This document shows positions 17,855-26,768 of a stretch of DNA of 32,921 nucleotides, piece by piece. The stretch lies in NCBI GenBank assembly GCA_902607585.1, contig CACLKP010000005.1, positions 1 through 32,921 of the forward strand, in the 5' to 3' direction. A program made the position numbers and the translations under genes. Within the stretch, counting starts at the first letter, position 1. Every line of letters starts with the position of its first letter. The notes beneath the pieces are model-generated. The model saw only the letters and a list, made by a program, of their open reading frames with translations, searched no databases and was not told the DNA's origin. This DNA comes from an uncultured Pelagibacteraceae bacterium (GTDB lineage: Bacteria; Pseudomonadota; Alphaproteobacteria; Pelagibacterales; Pelagibacteraceae).

Positions 17855-20555
17855 AAGAAATGCAAATATAGAACTTTCTAAAATTGTTAGTTTACTAGGA
17901 AAAATATTAGGTTCTGTAATCAAAGAACAAGAAGGAATTGCATTATATAATAAAATAGAAAAAATAAGATCATTATCTAAAGCAAGCAGAGGAAAGAAAA
18001 CTAAAAAAAAAATAAAGCTAAACGAAACAAAAAAGTTTCGACAATTAATATCAAGTATTAAAAAATTAAAATCTCAAGAGTCTCTGGTTGTAGCCAGATC
18101 TTTCAACAAATTTTTAAATTTTTCAAATTTAGCAGAATCTCTTGACAGCGTTCACAAGATAGATAGCGGGAAAGTGCGTAAAGCCCAAGGCACTAATGAA
18201 TTTACTATTTTGGAAGATGCAATATTAAGATTATTAAACAATAAATCTATCTCTAAAAAAGATTTTTATGAAAGCGCAAAAAAAATAAAAATTGATTTAG
18301 TGCTAACAGCTCATCCAACAGAAGTAAAAAGACGAACGCTTATACAAAAATATACACAGGTAAATAATATTTTGGAAAAATTTAATAAATCAAGAATATT
18401 TAAACTAAAAAATATTGAAAAAGAAACTTTGGCTTTAGAACAAAATCTGCATGAAGAAATTACATCTATATGGAAAACGGATGAAATCAAAAGAAGCAGA
18501 CCAACCCCTGATGAAGAAGCTAGATGGGGGCTAGCCGTTATTGAAGACAGTTTATGGAATGCTGTACCTAAAATATGCTCTCGTTTTGATAAAGCTGTTC
18601 AAAATTATAGTGGGAAGAGGTTACCAATTAACTTTTCTCCAATCGTATTTGGATCATGGATGGGTGGAGACAGAGATGGAAACCCAAATGTCACATCAAA
18701 TATTACTAAAAGAATTATTTTACTTACAAGATGGGAGGCAGCTACTCTCTATGAAAAAGAATTTACTAAAATAATTCAGAAATTATCTATGCATGAATGT
18801 TCCAAAAATTTAAGAAGAAAAATTAGAAATAGCCAAGAACCTTACCGGGTCTATTTAAGACCAATAAGAAATAAATTGATAAATACTCAAAAGGAAATTG
18901 AACTATTTTTAAATGAAAAAAAACCTATAGATGAGTCGAAAATTGTTCAATCAATCAATGAAATAATAGATCCATTAACAAATGTTTATAATTCATTATG
19001 TGCTGTTAAATGTAAAACTATAGCTGATGGATCAATATTAGATTTGATAAGAAGAGCTTATTCATTTGGAATAAATCTTGTAAAGGTTGATATTCGCCAA
19101 GAATCTACGCGTCATCAAGAACTTATGAGAAGTATTTGTATGCATTTACGTCTCGGTGACTTCAATAAATGGACGGAAGAAGAAAAAATTTCTTTTTTGT
19201 CAAAAGAATTTAACTCAAAACGTCCTTTAGTTTCAAAAAATATGAAATTCGATAAAGAAGATAAAGAAACTTGGCTAACATTTAAAACGCTTTCTAAATT
19301 ACCGAGGGAATGTTTAGGTGCTTATGTTATCTCTATGACGTCCAATGTTTCTGACATATTGACAGTAATGGTTCTCCAAAAAAAAGCTGGTATGAAAAAT
19401 TGTTTACGCATAGTTCCTTTATTTGAAACTTTATTTGATTTAGAGAATGCTCATCAAGTAATTGAAAAATTATATAATTTATCTTGGTATTTAAAACATT
19501 TTAAATACAAACAGGAAATAATGATTGGCTATTCTGATTCAAGTAAAGATGCTGGAAAGCTTGCGGCAAGCTGGGCTCAATATTGTACACAAGAAAGATT
19601 ACAAAAAATATCAAACAAGCATAAAGTAAAATTAACTTTATTTCATGGACGAGGTGGTTCAGTGGGCCGAGGAGGAGGACCAATTTATGAAGCATTGTTA
19701 TCTCAGCCTCCTGGAACGGTTAATTGCAGAACTCGGGTAACAGAGCAAGGGGAAATTATTCAACAAAAGTTTGGTACTGAATCTTTAGCTGAGTATAGTC
19801 TCGGAACTTATATTGGTTCGGTTTTGGAAGCTACTTTGTCACCACCGATAAAACCAAAAGAAAATTGGCGCAAGTTAATGAATGATATGAGTGTTATTTC
19901 TAGCTACGCATATCGTAGTTATTTAAAAAAAGATAAAAACTTTTTAGAATATTATTATCAAGTAACGCCCCAAAAAATATTAGAACAACTTTTTATTGGT
20001 TCAAGACCTACTAAACGCAAAAAATCCCATGGTATAAAAGATTTACGTGCTATACCGTGGGTATTTGCCTGGACACAAATTCGTTTTATTTTACCAGCGT
20101 GGCTCGGAACGTTAGAGGCGTTAAATATTGCTAAAGAAGGTAAAAACAAAATTATATTAAAAGATATGTTAAGCCATTGGCCTTTTTTTTATGCAATGAT
20201 GGATATGTTGGACATGGTGTTAACAAAAACTGATCAAAGAGTAATTAAATTTTATGAAGAATGTCTTGCTGATAAAAGCCTAAAAAAAGTTGGAGAAAAA
20301 CTTAGGAAACAACTATCTTATCTTGTTTATTTAAACAAAAAAATTATACCAAGTTATATACTAGAACAGCGAAAAGAATATAGAGAATCAATAAGAATAA
20401 GAAATACTTATGCTGAAGTATTAAATTTGCTTCAAGCTGATATAATGAGAAAACTTAGTCAAAGAAAAACGAAAGGAAAAAATAGAAAAATTTTAATAGA
20501 TGCTGTATTAGTAACAGTTGCAGGAATTGCAGCAGCAATGAAAAACACAGGATAG
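17832..20555 (+). CDS. ppc: Phosphoenolpyruvate carboxylase
   Basis: 907 aa. Contains VLTAHPTEVKRRTL, FGSWMGGDRDGNPNVT, MIGYSDSSKDAGKLAASWAQY, LFHGRGGSVGRGGGP, EQGEIIQQKFG and a C-terminal ...AAAMKNTG. Start overlaps mtkB by 23 nt. Confidence 0.93.
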   Translation: MVKKYNHKRNANIELSKIVSLLGKILGSVIKEQEGIALYNKIEKIRSLSKASRGKKTKKKIKLNETKKFRQLISSIKKLKSQESLVVARSFNKFLNFSNLAESLDSVHKIDSGKVRKAQGTNEFTILEDAILRLLNNKSISKKDFYESAKKIKIDLVLTAHPTEVKRRTLIQKYTQVNNILEKFNKSRIFKLKNIEKETLALEQNLHEEITSIWKTDEIKRSRPTPDEEARWGLAVIEDSLWNAVPKICSRFDKAVQNYSGKRLPINFSPIVFGSWMGGDRDGNPNVTSNITKRIILLTRWEAATLYEKEFTKIIQKLSMHECSKNLRRKIRNSQEPYRVYLRPIRNKLINTQKEIELFLNEKKPIDESKIVQSINEIIDPLTNVYNSLCAVKCKTIADGSILDLIRRAYSFGINLVKVDIRQESTRHQELMRSICMHLRLGDFNKWTEEEKISFLSKEFNSKRPLVSKNMKFDKEDKETWLTFKTLSKLPRECLGAYVISMTSNVSDILTVMVLQKKAGMKNCLRIVPLFETLFDLENAHQVIEKLYNLSWYLKHFKYKQEIMIGYSDSSKDAGKLAASWAQYCTQERLQKISNKHKVKLTLFHGRGGSVGRGGGPIYEALLSQPPGTVNCRTRVTEQGEIIQQKFGTESLAEYSLGTYIGSVLEATLSPPIKPKENWRKLMNDMSVISSYAYRSYLKKDKNFLEYYYQVTPQKILEQLFIGSRPTKRKKSHGIKDLRAIPWVFAWTQIRFILPAWLGTLEALNIAKEGKNKIILKDMLSHWPFFYAMMDMLDMVLTKTDQRVIKFYEECLADKSLKKVGEKLRKQLSYLVYLNKKIIPSYILEQRKEYRESIRIRNTYAEVLNLLQADIMRKLSQRKTKGKNRKILIDAVLVTVAGIAAAMKNTG

Positions 20556-20561
20556 TTTATT

Positions 20562-21764
20562 ATGCATTTTATAAATCCTTTTAAAGGATTGAGACCAATT
20601 GGGGAAAAAGCTTCATCAGTATCCATCCCTAGCACAGATCATTTGTCAGAAGAAGTAATTACAAAACATAAAAAAAATAATCCATGGAGTTATTTAAATA
20701 TTTTTACTAATAAAATACTCGGTAAAGCAAAAGAACAATTTGAATTAATGAAAAATAATTCAATAATAAAGAAAGATAGCACCAAATCTTTTTATATTTA
20801 TAAAATATCGACAGAAAATCATTCTCAAGTTGGTGTAATTGGCACGGCAAAATTGTCTGCCTATGATAATTTGCACATTCGTGGGCATGAAGAAATTTAT
20901 ATGGAAAGATCTCAAAAGAGATTTGATCAAATAAATAATTTAAATGCTCAAGTTGGGCCTATTTATGTAGTTCATCCTGATGACACTAAATTAGCTCGGT
21001 TAATAAATGAACAAACTACTTTGAAACCTATATATTCTTTTGATTCACTAGATAAATGTCATCATGAACTTTGGATTGTAAATAATGAAAGTGCTGTACA
21101 TAAAATAAGTGAAATATTTAATACAATAAATAGAATCTATATTGCGGATGGTCATCACCGAATTGAAGCTTTGTCAAAATTTGCAGCATTTAAAAAACAT
21201 CAAAACCCAAACCATACAGGAAAAGAGGCATATAATTATTTTATGGTAGCTATATTTCCCAAAAGCCAAGCGCGTATACTTGACTACAATAGATTAATAA
21301 AAGATTTGTATGGTTATTCTCCTAAAGATTTTATTAAACAAGTCAAAAAGAATTTTGTAGTTGAAAAGAAAAATTCTTCATTCAAACCAAATGAATCTAG
21401 ATCATTTGGAATGTATTTAGAAAAAAATTGGTATTCAATTAAATTGAAAAAAAATCCTGAACAGAATTTATTTAGTATTATTAATTTAGATATCAATTTA
21501 TTACATTATTATTTACTTGAGCCAATTCTAGGTGTGGGTGACCCAAGATATGATAATAGAATTGATTTTATTGCAGGTTTTCATGGATTAGAATCTATTG
21601 AAAGAAAAGTAGATTCGGGAGAAGCTAAAATTGGTTTTGCTTTATCTGCAACACGAATAGAAGATGTGATTGACTTTGCAGATCAAAAATTAACTATGCC
21701 ACCCAAATCAACCTGGTTTGATCCAAAACCTTTAGATGGACTAGTTGCCTATGATTTTGAATAA
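20562..21764 (+). CDS. DUF1015 family protein
   Basis: 400 aa. FKGLRPIGEKASSVSIPSTD N-terminus, YIADGHHRIEALSKFA motif, PKSQARILDYNRLIKDL, C-terminal MPPKSTWFDPKPLDGLVAYDFE. Begins 6 nt after ppc. Confidence 0.8.
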   Translation: MHFINPFKGLRPIGEKASSVSIPSTDHLSEEVITKHKKNNPWSYLNIFTNKILGKAKEQFELMKNNSIIKKDSTKSFYIYKISTENHSQVGVIGTAKLSAYDNLHIRGHEEIYMERSQKRFDQINNLNAQVGPIYVVHPDDTKLARLINEQTTLKPIYSFDSLDKCHHELWIVNNESAVHKISEIFNTINRIYIADGHHRIEALSKFAAFKKHQNPNHTGKEAYNYFMVAIFPKSQARILDYNRLIKDLYGYSPKDFIKQVKKNFVVEKKNSSFKPNESRSFGMYLEKNWYSIKLKKNPEQNLFSIINLDINLLHYYLLEPILGVGDPRYDNRIDFIAGFHGLESIERKVDSGEAKIGFALSATRIEDVIDFADQKLTMPPKSTWFDPKPLDGLVAYDFE

Positions 21765-21851
21765 ATTATACTGTATTAATCTTGATCCCTTTTAATAAAA
21801 AATCACTAATCTGATTAGCTGCCATGTGGGAGCACCGAATTTGATTGAAAT

Positions 21852-21956
21852 TTACCACATTGGATAAATGTCATCATCTTTATTTTTCTTATTTTTCATG
21901 TACTTTAGAAAGATAAATAAGATAACTAATAAAATAAGAATATAGATATAAATCAT
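21852..21956 (-). CDS. Possible 34-aa single-TM microprotein upstream of nothing else on its strand
   Basis: Hand translation from CAT 21954-21956: MIYIYILILLVILFIFLKYMKNKKNKDDDIYPMW-stop. Hydrophobic helix followed by a charged tail. Not in the supplied ORF track. Confidence 0.35.
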   Translation of the reverse strand: MIYIYILILLVILFIFLKYMKNKKNKDDDIYPMW

Positions 21957-21968
21957 AGAACAATATAT

Positions 21969-23837
21969 TTACACATACTGCTTAAATTTTCTTAAATAAT
22001 AAACACAGTTTAAAATACCAAAAATTAAATGACTTATTTGGTTATCTTTATTTTTATTTAAAAGTGCCATTTTAACATTTTTAATATTAAGCAAAGAATT
22101 TATATATTTGTTTTCAAACATTATATTTAGCAATTTTTTATCATTGAAGTCAAAAAATTCATCAATATTTTTAAAAAAACCAATTTTTTCTCTTTGTTCA
22201 AGAATATTTTTATGGACATCTTTTTTTAAACTATCCCTAAATATACTTTTGCTAAATCCATTTCTGATTAAAAAAGAATTGGGATATGAAAAAGATAGTT
22301 CATATAATTTTGGTGAAAGTATTGGACACCTGACTTCGAGACCGTAATACATGCCAATAGTATCAGCAAGATATGTCTGTACTGGAAGAGAAGAAGAAAA
22401 TATTTCATTATAAAGTTCATTTTTAAAAAAATTTTTTAGATATCTTTTTTTAGTAAATTTTTTTACTTTGTATTTTTTAAAATATTTTTTTAAGTGCAAA
22501 GATTCAAAACTAGTTAAATCAATTTTATTATAATACTTAGAATAATTATCAAAATTTTTTAAATGATTAGACCTTATGTATTTCTTTGTGTGGATATTCC
22601 ACTCATAAAAAGATTTTAAAAAAAGTTTATTTTTTTTTTCTAATTGTAGACTTTTTAAATAGTGCAAGTGATGAATATAATATCCACCGAACATTTCATC
22701 TCCACCGACACCTGTTAAAAGAACTTTATATTTTTTTTTTTTTATTGCATTACATAAGTAACTGTACAATAAAGATGTAATAGTTGGAATAATGTTCCCA
22801 GTCTTATCTATAATATCACTTAAAAGTTTTAGATTTTTATTGTTATTTTTTTTAACTTTAACATAAGTATGTTTTAGATTGTATTTATCTATAGTTTTTT
22901 TAATATATTTAGATTCATCATATTTAGGGTCGTTAGAATAAGTGGAAAAACATTGAAAATTCTTTTTTACTTTTAGTTTAGAGACAAGCGAAGCTATTGA
23001 AGCTGAGTCAATACCGCCGCTCAATAAACATGCTACCGGAAAGTCAGAAGTCATTCTTTCTTTTATAATATTTTTATAAGTATCAGACAATCTTTTTGCT
23101 TCATTGTTGTAAGATAGAAATTTTTTTGTATTTGTTTTTTTTGGATCCCAAAATATTCTGTTTTTTACTTCTAGTTTTTCATTAATTTCTAAATACCGAC
23201 CGGGTTGTAAAAATTTTATTTCTTTAAAAAGTGTTTTTTCACCTATATTGCTGAAAAGACTTCTGTACCCAAATTTAAGATAATTCTCTATAATATTTTT
23301 TTGTATTTCAAATTTTTTGTTTACAATATTCAAAATATATTCAACATTTGAACCAAAGACTATGTTTTGACTGTTCTTGTGATAAAAAAGAGGCTTCTCA
23401 CCAAATCGGTCTCTAGATACATATAATTTTTTTTCCTTAAAATTATAATAAGAGAAAGCCCACATGCCGTCCAAAAGGTGAAGTTTGTGTGGTCCATATT
23501 TGTTTAAAAACTTAAGTAAAACTTCTGTGTCTGAATTAGTTCTAAAATTTTTGCCCAGTTTTTGTAGTTCTTTTCTAATTTTTTCGTAGTTATAAATCAT
23601 CCCATTAAAGATAATTACTCCTTCGTCATCTAAAAAAGGCTGATTTGATCTTGGACTTGGATCAATAATTGAAAGTCTAGAATGAAAAAAACCTAAAAAA
23701 AAATTATTCTTAGTCTTGTTTATATAATAACCTCTACCATCAGGACCACGATATTTCATGATTTTTGTTAATTTGACATTTTTTTTCTTTGTATTGATAA
23801 AATTAATTTTGCCTAAATAACCGGAAATACCACACAT
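21969..23837 (-). CDS. asnB: Asparagine synthetase (glutamine-hydrolysing), AsnB family in a glycan context
   Basis: 622 aa. Contains MCGISGYLG (Cys2 nucleophile), MKYRGPDGRGYY, DFPVACLLSGGIDSASIASL, LLTGVGGDEMFGGYYIHH and LADTIGMYYGLEVRCPIL. Confidence 0.87.
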   Translation of the reverse strand: MCGISGYLGKINFINTKKKNVKLTKIMKYRGPDGRGYYINKTKNNFFLGFFHSRLSIIDPSPRSNQPFLDDEGVIIFNGMIYNYEKIRKELQKLGKNFRTNSDTEVLLKFLNKYGPHKLHLLDGMWAFSYYNFKEKKLYVSRDRFGEKPLFYHKNSQNIVFGSNVEYILNIVNKKFEIQKNIIENYLKFGYRSLFSNIGEKTLFKEIKFLQPGRYLEINEKLEVKNRIFWDPKKTNTKKFLSYNNEAKRLSDTYKNIIKERMTSDFPVACLLSGGIDSASIASLVSKLKVKKNFQCFSTYSNDPKYDESKYIKKTIDKYNLKHTYVKVKKNNNKNLKLLSDIIDKTGNIIPTITSLLYSYLCNAIKKKKYKVLLTGVGGDEMFGGYYIHHLHYLKSLQLEKKNKLFLKSFYEWNIHTKKYIRSNHLKNFDNYSKYYNKIDLTSFESLHLKKYFKKYKVKKFTKKRYLKNFFKNELYNEIFSSSLPVQTYLADTIGMYYGLEVRCPILSPKLYELSFSYPNSFLIRNGFSKSIFRDSLKKDVHKNILEQREKIGFFKNIDEFFDFNDKKLLNIMFENKYINSLLNIKNVKMALLNKNKDNQISHLIFGILNCVYYLRKFKQYV

Positions 23838-23850
23838 AATTTATTTTTTA

Positions 23851-24831
23851 TTACAATCTACCACTTATTAATTTTATGAAATCAGCAATTTTTTTATTAC
23901 CATTATCGTTTAAATGAACATTATCTATAAATAAGAAATCTTTTGATGTGGAATTTTCTCTCAAATACGCATTCGAGTCATAAAATTTAATTCCACAGGA
24001 TTCGCTAGTTTTTTTAAAAAGTTTTCTTAACTTATTATATGATTTTTCAACCTTTTTATAAATATAGTTGTCAGAGCGTAAATTTGTGTAATCTAAAATT
24101 TTTTTTTCATCAACAGAGTAATTTTTACACCATCTTAAATAAGGTTGTAAAATAAAGTAGATTTTAGTATTTAAACTTTTTTCAATTAATTTCCATATTG
24201 AAAAATTTCTTAGTAAAATTTCATTAAGACTAATATTTAAAGTTTTGTTTTTACTAATATTTTGATTGAATTCAAAAAAATTTAATAAACTATTATTTTG
24301 TTTAGATAAATTATTCATGTTATTTACGAATTGATTGTTCCAGTATATAGGTCCTGGAAAATTCTTATTCATACTTTTATTGTAATTTAAAAGAATATCA
24401 TTCATACCGGACAAAATTACTATTTTATTGATCTTTTTGAGTTTGTAAAAAATTGATAAAAAAAGAATAATTTCCTGGAATTGATTATAAGCTCTAACTC
24501 CAAGATTGTAGTAATTTTCATTGTTATTACTTAAAAAAGAGCTAATTGTATTTTTATCATTACTGCTACCTATTCCAAGAACTACAGAAGAGCCAACTAA
24601 TAATGAATTTTTATTTTTTTTAATATCAAAAATAGAACCTTTTATTTTTTTTCCAACATCATTGAATCTTAAACCAAGAATGTCTGTATTAATTACATTA
24701 GATCTGTGATTTTTTTTATGCATAAACATTAAATTTGGAGTCCAATAGTCTCTAAATTCATCATATTGTTTTCTGTAAGGACACAAGCTGTATCTAAGAA
24801 TTTCTTCTTTTTTGGTTAATTTTACACGCAT
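23851..24831 (-). CDS. SGNH/GDSL-like hydrolase domain protein
   Basis: 326 aa. LLVGSSVVLGIGSSNDKNT (block I), NLGVRAYNQFQE, ILSGMNDILLNY (GxND) and LFIDNVHLNDNGNKKIADFI (DxxH). Confidence 0.72.
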   Translation of the reverse strand: MRVKLTKKEEILRYSLCPYRKQYDEFRDYWTPNLMFMHKKNHRSNVINTDILGLRFNDVGKKIKGSIFDIKKNKNSLLVGSSVVLGIGSSNDKNTISSFLSNNNENYYNLGVRAYNQFQEIILFLSIFYKLKKINKIVILSGMNDILLNYNKSMNKNFPGPIYWNNQFVNNMNNLSKQNNSLLNFFEFNQNISKNKTLNISLNEILLRNFSIWKLIEKSLNTKIYFILQPYLRWCKNYSVDEKKILDYTNLRSDNYIYKKVEKSYNKLRKLFKKTSESCGIKFYDSNAYLRENSTSKDFLFIDNVHLNDNGNKKIADFIKLISGRL

Positions 24832-24857
24832 AATTTTTATATTAATTTATAATTTTT

Positions 24858-26036
24858 TTAATTTTTTATACACTTTCTTAAATACTTTTTTAAAACCTTA
24901 TTATTTTTATTAAAGGCCATACAAAGAGAGGAATATTTTCTTGCAATAACATTCCATTTTTGTGGAGAATAATTGAACATTTTTTTTATTCTTAATTCTA
25001 TATTTGAATATGTTGGATTTTGAATAAATAAAATACTATTTTTTAGCAATTTGCCATAAAAAATTTCTTTCATCACTTGTTTAGATGGGATAATTAATAC
25101 TCTCTTGTGTTTAACTAAAGCTTCATAAGCCATTGTTGAATGATCTGTTACTACGAAAAAAGAATTGTTAACAACTTCATAGTTATAGTTGGGAATAGTT
25201 TCATAGCCAGAGGTAGAATAGAAAGATGCTAAAGAAATTCCATTAATTGTTCGTTTTGGGATATAATTCCAATTATTCAGTTTAAAATAATTTCTATAAG
25301 TATTTTCAAATTCTTCACCATCTTTTGATAAAAGGGATAATTTATAATTATTTTCGATACATATTTTACAAATTTTATTAAATATTAATATAAAATGAGC
25401 AAGCTTTTTTTTAAATGAATCATCTTTTTTAATTTTCATTTCTAGGGTATCAAAATGAAAAGAACTTATAAATAATATCTCTTTAGAATGCAATTTTTTT
25501 TTTACAATAAATAAATTTTTTTTTTTTATAAGATACTTATTATTTTCAAAACTTCCGTATTTTAAAATTTTACCATCTATAATTTTTTTATGATTATCTA
25601 AATCAATTTGACCAAAAACGAATATGTAATCAGAAAAAAATTTACAACTTGGAATTTTTTTTCTACTATCTTTAATGTATTTATAAAAATGTTTAGGCTT
25701 GGATGTAGATTGAACGCTTATATATTTACAATCTTTATAAATATTTTTAAGCATAAAAAAACCTGGGTCACAATCATTAAATGTAATTATTACTTTCGGA
25801 GATATAAATTTAAAGAAATTAACTTTATAGTTTTTTTTTATATTTTTTAAACCATTGGTAAAAATTGTATAAAATAAAACATACAAATTAATTTCTTCAT
25901 ACCTATTATAAAACACTGCATATTTTTTGGATATTGAATCCATTTTACTTTTTGATATTCCGTCATATAACAAAATATTATTATGTAGGGGCTTTTTAAA
26001 AATAAATCGTATTCTACGCAAATTTACTAAAAACAT
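24858..26036 (-). CDS. Putative surface-carbohydrate biosynthesis protein, GT-B-like
   Basis: 392 aa. C-terminal FFVVTDHSTMAYEALVKHKRVLIIPSKQ resembles the C-terminal donor-site region of surface-carbohydrate/CDP-glycerol-type GT-B proteins. N-terminal half not recognised. Confidence 0.5.
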   Translation of the reverse strand: MFLVNLRRIRFIFKKPLHNNILLYDGISKSKMDSISKKYAVFYNRYEEINLYVLFYTIFTNGLKNIKKNYKVNFFKFISPKVIITFNDCDPGFFMLKNIYKDCKYISVQSTSKPKHFYKYIKDSRKKIPSCKFFSDYIFVFGQIDLDNHKKIIDGKILKYGSFENNKYLIKKKNLFIVKKKLHSKEILFISSFHFDTLEMKIKKDDSFKKKLAHFILIFNKICKICIENNYKLSLLSKDGEEFENTYRNYFKLNNWNYIPKRTINGISLASFYSTSGYETIPNYNYEVVNNSFFVVTDHSTMAYEALVKHKRVLIIPSKQVMKEIFYGKLLKNSILFIQNPTYSNIELRIKKMFNYSPQKWNVIARKYSSLCMAFNKNNKVLKKYLRKCIKN

Positions 26037-26041
26037 TTTTG

Positions 26042-26755
26042 TTATTTAATCTTTTTTGGTTTGTTTCCAATTTGATTTATCTCATCTGTTAATTTTTTTA
26101 ATAAAACTAAATCATTATAATCCATACTTCCTAGATGTCCTTTTTCGGTTTCTTTTTGCAAATTCTTATTAATTGTAAAATGTTTCTCTAAATATTTACC
26201 TCCAAGTGAGCAGGATTTTATAGCAACCGAAATTCCTAAACTGTGATCTGAAACACCGTCAAAAATTGATTTTTCAAAATTAGGTATAACAACATCAGAT
26301 AAAAGTGTTGGATAATTTGAAATGCAACTTAAAAATATTCTATCATTTTTTTTTTCTATATTAACTTTATCAATCTCAGAAGGTCTAATGGAAATAAATG
26401 TTGGTATATTAAGTTTAAGAATTGAACTAACAAGCTTAGGATTCTCTGTGTGCATCCTTGCGGGAATTTTTAAGTATTTAAGATTAAGTTTTACACACCA
26501 ATCTAAAGTTTCCTCGGTAAAAGCCGTGGCAAAAGGAGTTATGCCGATGTCATTGCTATAATTAACTAGATCTTTAAGTTGAGAAAAGGTTAGTTCTCCA
26601 TACGATCGATCAAAACCATCTTTACTAAACATATTATTTTGTAAAAGTTGAAATTTCACTGCAGAAGCCCCTGCTAGAAAAGAATAATTAATCATTCTTT
26701 TCGCTTTATGAAGATCTCCAGAATGCTGAGGAAATATTTCTGAAATAATATACAT
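26042..26755 (-). CDS. NeuB-like (N-acetylneuraminate synthase family) TIM-barrel protein, short, no SAF domain
   Basis: 237 aa. IISEIFPQHSGDLHKAKRMINYSFLAGASAVKFQL, ITPFATAFTEETLDWCVKLNLKYLKIPA, VSDHSLGISVAIKSCSLGGKYLEKHFTINK. Confidence 0.75.
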   Translation of the reverse strand: MYIISEIFPQHSGDLHKAKRMINYSFLAGASAVKFQLLQNNMFSKDGFDRSYGELTFSQLKDLVNYSNDIGITPFATAFTEETLDWCVKLNLKYLKIPARMHTENPKLVSSILKLNIPTFISIRPSEIDKVNIEKKNDRIFLSCISNYPTLLSDVVIPNFEKSIFDGVSDHSLGISVAIKSCSLGGKYLEKHFTINKNLQKETEKGHLGSMDYNDLVLLKKLTDEINQIGNKPKKIK

Positions 26756-26768
26756 TGTTAATTATTTA

